Below are positions 1 to 4,913 of a DNA stretch of 5,152 bases, piece after piece. The notes under the pieces are model-generated. The model searched no databases. It had not been told where the DNA came from and saw nothing but the letters and a program-made list of their open reading frames with translations. Made by a program: the position numbers and the translations under genes. This DNA is from Nitrososphaerales archaeon TH1920 (GTDB lineage: Archaea; Thermoproteota; Nitrososphaeria; Nitrososphaerales; Nitrososphaeraceae). Numbering within the stretch: the stretch's first letter is position 1; each line of letters begins with the position of its first letter. The stretch lies in the NCBI GenBank assembly GCA_014523495.1, contig JAATVM010000198.1:1-5152 (forward strand), given 5' to 3'.

Positions 1-432
1 TAAAAGATAAGAAATGCCGCCCGAAGAAATTTCCTTTTCACCATCGATATCATATTTCCACGGATTTAGAATATTATTATTATCATCAGTGGCTATTTCG
101 GCAAAAGAAATTTTTTTATGATCCAATACAATCCACTCCTTGGAAAAAAGCTTATTAAAGAAATCTGATAAGCCCGACCCAACCTCAGTGAAAAAATAAA
201 ATTCATGATCTTCCTTCTTTAAATCTGCAAAACTATCTCTAGTAGGCTTATTCAATATGCGGGCTGTTGCCCTTCCGCCCAATCTCCAAATTGCGCTAGT
301 TAATAGGCTAGCAGAAACAATTCCATCACATGATGAATTCGATACTATTAAAGTATCTTTCCTATCATTAATTAGATTTTTTACTTTTTCACTAATTGAA
401 TTTATGTTCCCATAAAAATCGTTGTGACCCAT
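1..432 (-). CDS. DHH-family RecJ/Cdc45-like protein, N-terminal part, probably nuclease-inactive
   Basis: I translated this frame by hand: it is open for 144 codons from the ATG at 430-432 to the left edge, so the C-terminus is missing. The fold signature is DHH phosphoesterase: a first strand followed by S-N-S-S-C-D-G-I-V-S-A at residues 31-41 (motif I), T-E-V-G-S-G at 82-87 (motif II), V-L-D-H-K-K at 102-107 (the DHH motif) and N-P-W...D-I-D-G...E-I-S...G at 123-139. Active archaeal RecJ/GAN nucleases normally have H-x-D-x-D-G, D-x-G-S-G and D-H-H at these places. Here the first His and Asp of motif I are Asn and Ser, the motif II Asp is Glu, and the second His of DHH is Lys. This suggests a non-catalytic member, like the RecJ-type Cdc45 partners of MCM and GINS in archaea. 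The gene starts 8 nt after S15 and is probably co-transcribed with it, a pairing seen in many archaea. No Shine-Dalgarno is visible. The family is quite certain; loss of activity is inferred. Confidence 0.85.
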   Translation of the reverse strand, partial: MGHNDFYGNINSISEKVKNLINDRKDTLIVSNSSCDGIVSASLLTSAIWRLGGRATARILNKPTRDSFADLKKEDHEFYFFTEVGSGLSDFFNKLFSKEWIVLDHKKISFAEIATDDNNNILNPWKYDIDGEKEISSGGISYLL

Positions 433-440
433 TTAATTCA

Positions 441-887
441 TTATTCGAGTCGAGCTATTACCGCAGCGTATTTCCAGTTTTGTGAAATTTTTCCTTTCTT
501 TTTATAATATTTCGATAGTCTATGAATTTTTGCTTCTATTAACTCTAGTGAACGAATATTCCTTTTGTCAGTATTATGTACCTTAAGATGTGTTTGTAAA
601 GCTAACGCCTTTTGAACAAGTTGGTTGAGGTCTTCGGGCATCTCCAGAGTAGAATTGTTTTCCTCTAGAAGTTGATTAATGCCCTTTCCAAATATCTGTT
701 TTATCAGTGGAACTCCATATTGATCCCTCATTTTAATTCCAATTTCACTTGGACTAAGACCATCCTTTGAAAGTTGGACAATTATTGTAGGTAGTTCTGA
801 TTTTTGATTAATCCAAGAAGGAGCGTTATATGAAATGGGACGAGTTGAATGAGATTTCCCATGTGTATGAGCATGAATCCGAGCCAT
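441..887 (-). CDS. rps15: 30S ribosomal protein S15 (archaeal S15/S13e type)
   Basis: This 148-residue protein is the archaeal/eukaryotic form of small-subunit protein S15, which binds the central domain of 16S rRNA early in subunit assembly. The N-terminal S13e extension begins M-A-R-I-H-A-H-T-H-G-K-S-H-S-T-R-P and contains L-S-P-S-E-I-G-I-K-M-R-D-Q-Y-G-V-P at 44-60. The S15 core follows, with the H-L-x-x-H-N-x-D-K-R-N-x-R-S-L block around 100-114, R-L-x-K-Y-Y-K-K-K-G at 123-132 and a terminal N-W-K-Y at 137-140. Length and both ends are normal for the family, which fixes the ATG at 885-887. A TATA-like box about 28 nt upstream predicts a leaderless mRNA. The gene is followed after 8 nt by the DHH-family gene, probably as one operon, and it diverges from the small membrane protein gene at 1042. 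Confidence 0.97.
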   Translation of the reverse strand: MARIHAHTHGKSHSTRPISYNAPSWINQKSELPTIIVQLSKDGLSPSEIGIKMRDQYGVPLIKQIFGKGINQLLEENNSTLEMPEDLNQLVQKALALQTHLKVHNTDKRNIRSLELIEAKIHRLSKYYKKKGKISQNWKYAAVIARLE

Positions 888-910
888 TTATGTAGAAATC
901 AATAATGAGC

Positions 911-919
911 ATCTTAAAT
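911..919 (-). promoter_or_regulatory. TATA box of the S15-DHH operon
   Basis: Read on the minus strand, the sequence is ATTTAAGAT, centred about 28 nt from the A of the S15 start codon. That is the usual archaeal distance from TATA centre to transcription start, so transcription should begin at or within a nucleotide or two of the ATG. No Shine-Dalgarno precedes the start, consistent with leaderless translation. Confidence 0.5.
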
Positions 920-1007
920 GTTACTTATGCTATACTAAATAGAAATTCCTAATTTTAATAATAAAAATATTGTAATTTAAACTAAAAATATTTTCAACAC
1001 CAATAAG

Positions 1008-1017
1008 GTTAAATAAT
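1008..1017 (+). promoter_or_regulatory. TATA box of the first small membrane protein gene
   Basis: GTTAAATAAT, preceded by a purine-rich AATAAG that could serve as the TFB recognition element, is centred about 29 nt upstream of the ATG at 1042. The spacing predicts a leaderless or nearly leaderless mRNA. The 154-nt interval 888-1041 is shared with the divergent S15 promoter and is otherwise plain AT-rich sequence. Confidence 0.5.
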
Positions 1018-1041
1018 TGGATTCAAAACTACAAATTTAGT

Positions 1042-1359
1042 ATGAACTCACTTACCTTCGTTACAATAGCAACCATACTTATTGCAATGGGACCTTTAGC
1101 ATTAACCTTGTATCAAACAGCAAGTGCGCAATATTCCACTAGTCCAGAAGGCGGACTTAGCGTAGAAGAACAACTACGACTCGCTAAAGAAAAGGTATCT
1201 AATGCTCAACAGGCTGGTGCATATGGTTCTGGTACAGCATTCTTTGGCAAGAATATTGGTGAAGCTGCAATTTACACTGGCGCAATAGTTGCAATATTTG
1301 GCGCAGTAGCTGCTGCATTCATTGTGATGAGCAGAAGTAAAAAATCGATAAAAGCATAA
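1042..1359 (+). CDS. Small membrane-anchored protein with signal peptide; candidate archaeal ammonia monooxygenase accessory subunit
   Basis: This 105-residue protein has a clear bipartite design. Residues 1-29 form a signal peptide with a hydrophobic stretch (about 6-23) and an A-S-A cleavage site before Q30. Residues 30-70 form a short extracytoplasmic part containing a charged, probably helical segment at 41-58 (V-E-E-Q-L-R-L-A-K-E-K-V). Residues 75-96 form a Gly/Ala-rich transmembrane helix, and the short tail S-R-S-K-K-S-I-K-A should be cytoplasmic by the positive-inside rule. There are no Cys or His residues, so metal binding is unlikely. The next gene downstream also encodes a tiny single-span protein of the same orientation. 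The pair resembles the small subunits AmoY and AmoZ described from native ammonia monooxygenase complexes of archaea, but this comes from recall of size and pairing, not alignment. It could instead be an unrelated lineage-specific membrane protein. The coding call is firm: good start, promoter, signal peptide and terminator. Confidence 0.85.
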   Translation: MNSLTFVTIATILIAMGPLALTLYQTASAQYSTSPEGGLSVEEQLRLAKEKVSNAQQAGAYGSGTAFFGKNIGEAAIYTGAIVAIFGAVAAAFIVMSRSKKSIKA

Positions 1360-1375
1360 CACTACTTTACTACTA

Positions 1376-1382
1376 TTTTTTT
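1376..1382 (+). terminator. Oligo-T terminator after the first small membrane protein gene
   Basis: A run of seven T residues starts 17 nt after the TAA stop, in a generally T-rich stretch that continues TTGTTGTTG. Archaeal RNA polymerase terminates at such U-tracts without needing a hairpin. The rest of the 248-nt gap (1360-1607) holds no credible gene. Confidence 0.45.
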
Positions 1383-1576
1383 GTTGTTGCAATCATTTAA
1401 TTTATTTTGATTCTAGTCATATACTTGAAGCCCTTCTGCCATTAAATAATTGTCCTTTACAACATGAAATTCTAATATGTCAAAGATATTCATGAGAATC
1501 AATTTTTTTCGATTTTCGTATTTATGTGAAAGTTCTAATTGATTTTAATGTCAGTTTAAACCGTATCACCAAAATG

Positions 1577-1583
1577 TATATAT
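1577..1583 (+). promoter_or_regulatory. TATA box that decides the start of the second small membrane protein gene
   Basis: TATATAT is centred at 1580, 28 nt upstream of the ATG at 1608. This places the transcription start at that ATG and argues against the in-frame TTG at 1596, which would lie upstream of the transcript. The site is the strongest TATA match in the window and gives this gene its own promoter. Confidence 0.6.
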
Positions 1584-1607
1584 CATAGCATTAATTTGCT
1601 AATAATA

Positions 1608-1886
1608 ATGAGCGGAATTGAAGGACTTTTTACAATGATTGGAAATGCACTACACAGTCTAATTGGTCAAATCGGTCCATCGTACGATCCTTTGTTCTAC
1701 GATGTAATGGTCTACATATTTGGAACAATAATGTTTGCAGTGTTCTTGCTCGCAGTAATAGCTTTCTATATGAGAAGAAAAGGTTTAGGCGGCGGTTCTG
1801 CAAAAGAAAAGTGGATAGGAGAGCTGGATAAATATTTTGAAAAAGAACAAATAGGCCAGATTCCTGACGGAAAACATCATTGGTAG
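1608..1886 (+). CDS. Small single-span membrane protein with charged C-terminal tail; candidate archaeal ammonia monooxygenase accessory subunit
   Basis: This 92-residue protein starts at the ATG at 1608. An in-frame TTG twelve bases earlier would add L-I-I residues, but the TATA box position makes it unlikely to be transcribed. The N-terminal segment (1-28) is mildly hydrophobic with G-P-S-Y-D-P before the membrane, where an amphipathic or re-entrant helix could lie. A transmembrane helix spans about 31-54. It is followed by M-R-R-K-G-L-G-G-G, a positive stretch that puts the C-terminus in the cytoplasm. The tail (64-92) has a charged helix E-K-W-I-G-E-L-D-K-Y-F-E-K-E-Q and ends in K-H-H-W. 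No catalytic motif is visible. It shares size class, topology and independent leaderless promoter with the gene upstream. As for that gene, an AmoY/AmoZ-type role is a hypothesis from context and recall; a small subunit of another membrane complex is equally possible on sequence alone. Confidence 0.85.
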   Translation: MSGIEGLFTMIGNALHSLIGQIGPSYDPLFYDVMVYIFGTIMFAVFLLAVIAFYMRRKGLGGGSAKEKWIGELDKYFEKEQIGQIPDGKHHW

Positions 1887-1910
1887 ATATAAAAAGTCAA
1901 TCCAACAAAA

Positions 1911-1934
1911 TTCTTATTTTTTGTTTTATTTTTT
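1911..1934 (+). terminator. T-rich terminator after the second small membrane protein gene
   Basis: Starting 25 nt past the stop codon there are T6, T4 and T6 runs separated by single bases. This is a strong U-tract of the kind that ends archaeal transcription and separates this gene from the convergent aIF1 gene. Confidence 0.5.
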
Positions 1935-1976
1935 CCAATAATTTGATACAAGTAAAGTAGAATAGATTCTGATTCA

Positions 1977-1996
1977 AACTCATAAATTTATCAGTT
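1977..1996. repeat. 20-bp near-perfect palindrome between convergent genes
   Basis: AACT-c-ATAAATTTAT-c-AGTT is self-complementary except for one symmetric mismatch (C opposite C at 1981 and 1992). It lies in the 126-nt convergent gap, downstream of the aIF1 U-tract when read on the minus strand. It may form a 3'-end hairpin or be chance in AT-rich DNA. Confidence 0.3.
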
Positions 1997-2002
1997 CAAA
2001 AC

Positions 2003-2009
2003 AAAAAAA
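2003..2009 (-). terminator. Oligo-T terminator after aIF1
   Basis: Read on the minus strand, a T7 run begins 3 nt after the aIF1 stop codon and is followed at once by GTTTTG. This is a plausible archaeal U-tract terminator for the minus-strand transcript. Confidence 0.4.
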
Positions 2010-2012
2010 CAA

Positions 2013-2321
2013 TTATTGTACTTCTATCGCGGATTCGGTGAACCCAAATTTTACAAGATATGACTTTACATCTTCTCTGTGATCCCCTTGTAGCATTATG
2101 AAACCAGCTTTTGCAGTTCCACCGCAAGCTAATTTACTCTTCAATTCTTTAACAATATGTTGAATGTCACTCAATTTTGGATCAATACCCTCAATCATGG
2201 TAGTTGTTTTGGAAAAGCGTCTTGTTTCAAGTCTTATAACAATCCTTGTTTCTTCTTTATCCAGCTCGCCACATGCGCAGAGATCGTTTGGGAGCCCACA
2301 TTTTTTGCATATCACCGCCAT
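2013..2321 (-). CDS. Translation initiation factor aIF1 (SUI1 family)
   Basis: This 102-residue protein is archaeal initiation factor 1, which binds the 30S P-site region and enforces start codon selection. The SUI1 domain runs from about residue 24 to the end. It contains the family block K-L-A-C-G-G-T at 63-69 and G-F-I-M-L-Q-G-D-H-R-E at 73-83, then the helix V-K-S-Y-L-V-K-F-G-F. At the N-terminus C5-x2-C8 and C15-x-C17 form the small zinc-binding knuckle common in archaeal SUI1 proteins. Length and both ends are typical, so the ATG at 2319-2321 is secure. The gene converges on the small membrane protein gene and diverges from the UPF0148 gene. In an organism with mainly leaderless mRNAs, this factor would act in start selection on such messages (inference). 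Confidence 0.95.
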   Translation of the reverse strand: MAVICKKCGLPNDLCACGELDKEETRIVIRLETRRFSKTTTMIEGIDPKLSDIQHIVKELKSKLACGGTAKAGFIMLQGDHREDVKSYLVKFGFTESAIEVQ

Positions 2322-2351
2322 ATTTTAATTAATTTCAATTGATGTATTCTC

Positions 2352-2359
2352 ATTATTAA
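2352..2359 (-). promoter_or_regulatory. Probable TATA box of aIF1
   Basis: Read on the minus strand this is TTAATAAT, preceded by GGC, centred about 34 nt from the start codon. It would give a leader of only a few nucleotides. Other AT-rich hexamers lie closer to the gene, so the assignment is tentative. Confidence 0.3.
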
Positions 2360-2456
2360 GCCTTGCCCGGTACATAAGAAGTAAGAAGAATTATGATTCA
2401 ATAAAAAAATTGGAATGTCAACATAATTATTGAAATAATGAACCCACAAAAAATAA

Positions 2457-2463
2457 TTATAAA
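2457..2463 (+). promoter_or_regulatory. Candidate TATA box for the UPF0148 gene
   Basis: TTATAAA is a good archaeal TATA match centred at 2460. Transcription would start near 2486, giving a leader of about 26 nt whose first half is the inverted repeat at 2480-2499. A second, weaker candidate, CTTTATCTT at 2476-2484, lies about 32 nt before the ATG and would give a near-leaderless mRNA; the inverted repeat would then overlap the promoter itself. Confidence 0.35.
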
Positions 2464-2479
2464 CTGGTGAGAAGACTTT

Positions 2480-2499
2480 ATCTTGCACGATAGCAAGAT
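2480..2499. repeat. Perfect 7-bp inverted repeat upstream of the UPF0148 gene
   Basis: ATCTTGC and GCAAGAT flank a 6-nt loop (ACGATA), ending 12 nt before the ATG at 2512. The arms are GC-containing, unlike the surrounding AT-rich DNA. It could be an operator for a dimeric regulator or a hairpin in the 5' leader, depending on which TATA box is used. Confidence 0.5.
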
Positions 2500-2511
2500 C
2501 AAATACATAAC

Positions 2512-2871
2512 ATGTCAATCGCTAATGACAAGTATAAAGAAAATTTGAAACAAGCAGCTGAATTCTTGATTAAGGGCGGAACCTTACTTTCTGAGTCCTG
2601 CGGAAAATGTAATGGAATTCAAGTAAAAAAAAATAATGAAATCACGTGTATTATTTGTGGGAACATAACTGTACTAGAAAAAACAAAACCAAAAAAAGAT
2701 ACTGACAGCAGTGTTCAAGTAGATGATAGCATGAGTGAGAAAATTGGAAAGAGATTGAAGGAGTTAGTAATTGATATTGGTTCAGATAAAAATTTAGATG
2801 AGGAGGAGCAAAGATTGAGAGTCATAAACAATTATATTAAAATTTTAGAAAAAATAAAATATTTAAATTAA
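2512..2871 (+). CDS. UPF0148 / Sjogren's syndrome-scleroderma autoantigen 1 family zinc-ribbon protein
   Basis: This 119-residue protein has the archaeal UPF0148 layout. A helical N-terminus (1-28) with A-A-E-F-L-I-K-G-G-T-L-L is followed by a zinc ribbon made of C30-G-K-C33 and C46-I-I-C49, with a 12-residue spacer. A polar, Lys- and Asp-rich linker (about 56-75) leads to a long charged C-terminal helical region (76-119) that may be a coiled coil. The family relates to human autoantigen p27, and its function in archaea is not established. The helix-then-ribbon start matches the family, so the ATG at 2512 is well placed. It lies 52 nt upstream of Sec61-beta on the same strand and diverges from aIF1, so it sits among translation and export genes. 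Zinc binding is predicted from the four cysteines; nucleic acid or protein binding would be guesswork. Confidence 0.88.
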   Translation: MSIANDKYKENLKQAAEFLIKGGTLLSESCGKCNGIQVKKNNEITCIICGNITVLEKTKPKKDTDSSVQVDDSMSEKIGKRLKELVIDIGSDKNLDEEEQRLRVINNYIKILEKIKYLN

Positions 2872-2886
2872 ATATTAAGACTTTCT

Positions 2887-2896
2887 AATATTATAA
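2887..2896 (+). promoter_or_regulatory. Possible internal promoter for Sec61-beta
   Basis: AATATTATAA lies in the 52-nt gap after the UPF0148 stop, with its TATA-like core centred about 31 nt before the Sec61-beta ATG. It would allow near-leaderless transcription of Sec61-beta and DUF2070 independent of UPF0148. No Shine-Dalgarno is seen, which favours this over pure operon readthrough. Confidence 0.4.
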
Positions 2897-2923
2897 CGGT
2901 GTAGAACGGAATGTATTTAAGAG

Positions 2924-3118
2924 ATGATTCAGGAAGTATCTTTTACATTGGGTGAAGGAAAGAAAAAAAATGCACCATTGCCTGCTTCAAGCGCAGGATT
3001 GTTGAGGTTTTTTGAAGACGAAACACGTGGTGTCAAAGTAAAACCAGAAGTTATACTAGGTATTACTGGTGCTCTCATAGGAATTTCAATAATCATCAGA
3101 ATAGTTTTCCCTGTATAG
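2924..3118 (+). CDS. Preprotein translocase subunit Sec61-beta (SecBeta/SecG)
   Basis: This 64-residue protein is the small tail-anchored subunit of the archaeal SecYEbeta protein-conducting channel. The diagnostic cytosolic segment A-P-L-P-A-S-S-A-G-L-L-R-F-F-E-D-E at 17-33 is followed by T-R-G-V-K-V-K-P at 34-41. A single transmembrane helix spans about 43-62, and the protein ends two residues later, as expected for a tail anchor. The N-terminal 16 residues include G-K-K-K and are slightly longer than in many archaeal homologues, but no later Met precedes the conserved block, so the ATG at 2924 stands. The neighbour 20 nt downstream is the DUF2070 membrane protein, probably co-transcribed. 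SecY and SecE are not in this window. Confidence 0.95.
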   Translation: MIQEVSFTLGEGKKKNAPLPASSAGLLRFFEDETRGVKVKPEVILGITGALIGISIIIRIVFPV

Positions 3119-3138
3119 AATATCACTAGTAACTTTAA

Positions 3139-4884
3139 TTGATAAGAGAAGATAGTGTAACAGATATACATAAAAGATGGTATTTTACTCTTTTAAATCC
3201 ATCTTCATATAAGACTTCAGTAGTTGTCTCATTAATCGCTTCAATTGGAATAATAGGGATTAATCATGATTCTTACTCTCAACTTACCGAATTTATAATT
3301 CATACCATAGTTGCAATTGGTATTACAGCGGGTGGATTTTTCCTAGATTTATTCCTACTAAAAGGAACGCCAACAAATAAGATTTCTAAAGTCACTCATG
3401 TTACAGCTTTTGCAAGCTCCCTTTGGTTAGTAACCATTTTGTTAGGGTTATTGTCAAATAATATTTTCAATAAGAATTCAGATATTGTTAATTATGATCT
3501 AGCAGGTCTGTTCATTGCAAGTGGACTTCGTTACGGTATTTTTGTTTCAGTTTTTGGATCAAAAATTTTAAGATCCATATTAATTTCATTTATTTTACCT
3601 GCTATTTTTTTTGCCAATATATTGCCATATTCTTCTTCAATTAACCTGGTCGATCATCTTAAAGCACTGGTTATGGGTTCGATAATCTTTACAATAGGAA
3701 TCGTATGGTCCGTCTTAGCTGACCGGGCAGGATATCCAAATTTGAAGAGCACTTTTAGAATTTTACAGGCTTTTTTATCTGCATGGACTGAAAATAGACA
3801 AGAAAAGATGGAGGACATATTTGAATCAAGATCCAGAGTGGATAAAATAAAAACCAGAATGATAAAATTTGAAAGACAGGATGATAAGCAGGTTTTTGTT
3901 ATTTTACCTGACATACATCCTGGACCGTTTAATCCGATAGGAGGGAGTAATCTACCTCATAAATTATTCAGCTTTTTTGAAAATAGTGCAATTGTGTTAC
4001 ACAGTATTTCTGACCATTCACTAAATTTACCTACAACACTAGAAGTCAACAAGTATCTCGAATCACTAAAAAATTCCTCTATTAGGAATCGTGGCGATGA
4101 ATGTACCTACCCAGTACGAACTAAATCAAACGGTTTTACGCTGACTTGTCTTGATTTTAAAACTAGTGTAATCCTAATCATTTCTAAAGACAGTGGAATG
4201 GAAGATCTACCGTATTTGATTCGAGAAAAAATTGAACAATATTCGAAGGAGCAAGGTTTTTCTGACATTATGATTGTTGATGCACATAATGCACTAGGAA
4301 GAAAGATACCATCAGAAGAAGAAACGATCCTTACTGATCTCGCATTGTCTGCTTTAAAAAAACTAAAGAGTCAGCGATATCATTCATACAAAATTGGTTA
4401 CGCCAACTCTATGAATTCAGAATTTAAAATTATTGAGCTCGGTGGAGCTGGTATTGGTGTTATTAATTTTCAAATCAACAATGAGAATCATCTTATTGGT
4501 TGGTCAGATTCAAACAATCTTGTTAATGGATTAAGAGAAAGACTTCTCGAAGATTTAAATGAGGAAGGACTCAATATGTTAGAAATCTGTTCATCAGATA
4601 CCCATTCTAGTTCCGGAAAAAGAACACGGCAAGGATATTATGCATTGGGCAACGTTACTAGTTACGGAGATATATTTCGAGCTTTTAAAGAGATCTCTCA
4701 TAAGGCAATATCTAGTACAACTTCCTCTACTTTCTCATTTCTGGAATCATATTCACAAATAAAATTAATGGGAAGGGATCAATTCGATGATTACGCTAGG
4801 GCTTTAGACAAGGCATTGAATATTACAAAAATTTCACTTGCCATTACGATAGTGTTGTACATCATTATGCTAGTTATTTTATAA
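3139..4884 (+). CDS. DUF2070 family multi-spanning membrane protein with Asp-x-His-rich cytosolic domain
   Basis: This 581-residue protein matches the archaeal DUF2070 family, whose function is unknown. Six hydrophobic helices lie at about 27-41, 51-74, 86-108, 121-139, 143-162 and 174-195. A large soluble region (200-563) follows, then a final membrane helix at 564-581 that ends the protein. Lys/Arg distribution in the loops puts the soluble domain in the cytoplasm. That domain carries repeated Asp-x-His motifs: D258-I-H260-P-G-P followed by G-G-S-N-L-P (268-273), S-D292-H293, D381-A-H383-N and S-D487-T-H489-S-S. These could ligate a metal, suggesting a hydrolase, but no activity is known to me. 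The start is TTG at 3139. An in-frame TAA lies immediately before it and no ATG or GTG precedes the conserved N-terminus, so TTG is the only standard choice. The gene follows Sec61-beta by 20 nt and converges with purE. Confidence 0.92.
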   Translation: MIREDSVTDIHKRWYFTLLNPSSYKTSVVVSLIASIGIIGINHDSYSQLTEFIIHTIVAIGITAGGFFLDLFLLKGTPTNKISKVTHVTAFASSLWLVTILLGLLSNNIFNKNSDIVNYDLAGLFIASGLRYGIFVSVFGSKILRSILISFILPAIFFANILPYSSSINLVDHLKALVMGSIIFTIGIVWSVLADRAGYPNLKSTFRILQAFLSAWTENRQEKMEDIFESRSRVDKIKTRMIKFERQDDKQVFVILPDIHPGPFNPIGGSNLPHKLFSFFENSAIVLHSISDHSLNLPTTLEVNKYLESLKNSSIRNRGDECTYPVRTKSNGFTLTCLDFKTSVILIISKDSGMEDLPYLIREKIEQYSKEQGFSDIMIVDAHNALGRKIPSEEETILTDLALSALKKLKSQRYHSYKIGYANSMNSEFKIIELGGAGIGVINFQINNENHLIGWSDSNNLVNGLRERLLEDLNEEGLNMLEICSSDTHSSSGKRTRQGYYALGNVTSYGDIFRAFKEISHKAISSTTSSTFSFLESYSQIKLMGRDQFDDYARALDKALNITKISLAITIVLYIIMLVIL

Positions 4885-4913
4885 AAATCTCTATAACCGA
4901 TACCTAGAAAGTT

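Noticed and set aside
1174..1392. Minus-strand open frame across the first small membrane protein gene
   Set aside because: It is antisense to a gene with signal peptide, promoter and terminator; its Cys/Ser-rich translation matches no family and has no promoter.
1469..1499. Imperfect inverted repeat ATTCT-AATAT ... ATATT-CATG-AGAAT in the same gap
   Set aside because: The arms are AT-rich with a 4-nt bulge, and it is not positioned near a start or a terminator; no case for an RNA gene.
1477..1542. 21-codon open frame on the plus strand in the gap between the two small membrane genes
   Set aside because: It is too short to support, lacks a promoter at the right spacing and looks like chance in AT-rich sequence.
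2268..2309. N-terminal four-cysteine knuckle of aIF1 as a novel fusion
   Set aside because: A short Cys knuckle before the SUI1 domain is common in archaeal aIF1 homologues, so it is not new.
2426..2439. ATTATTGAAATAAT palindrome in the aIF1/UPF0148 intergenic region
   Set aside because: Pure A/T arms of 6 bp are expected by chance in DNA this AT-rich.
2312..2518. Minus-strand open frame over the aIF1/UPF0148 intergenic region
   Set aside because: It would overlap both the aIF1 start and the inverted repeat; the composition is that of translated AT-rich intergenic DNA.
2929..3171. Minus-strand open frame antisense to Sec61-beta
   Set aside because: Sec61-beta on the plus strand is unambiguous, and the antisense product has no recognisable features.
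3654..3914. Minus-strand open frame inside the DUF2070 gene
   Set aside because: It overlaps a conserved family protein on the other strand and reads as low-information sequence.
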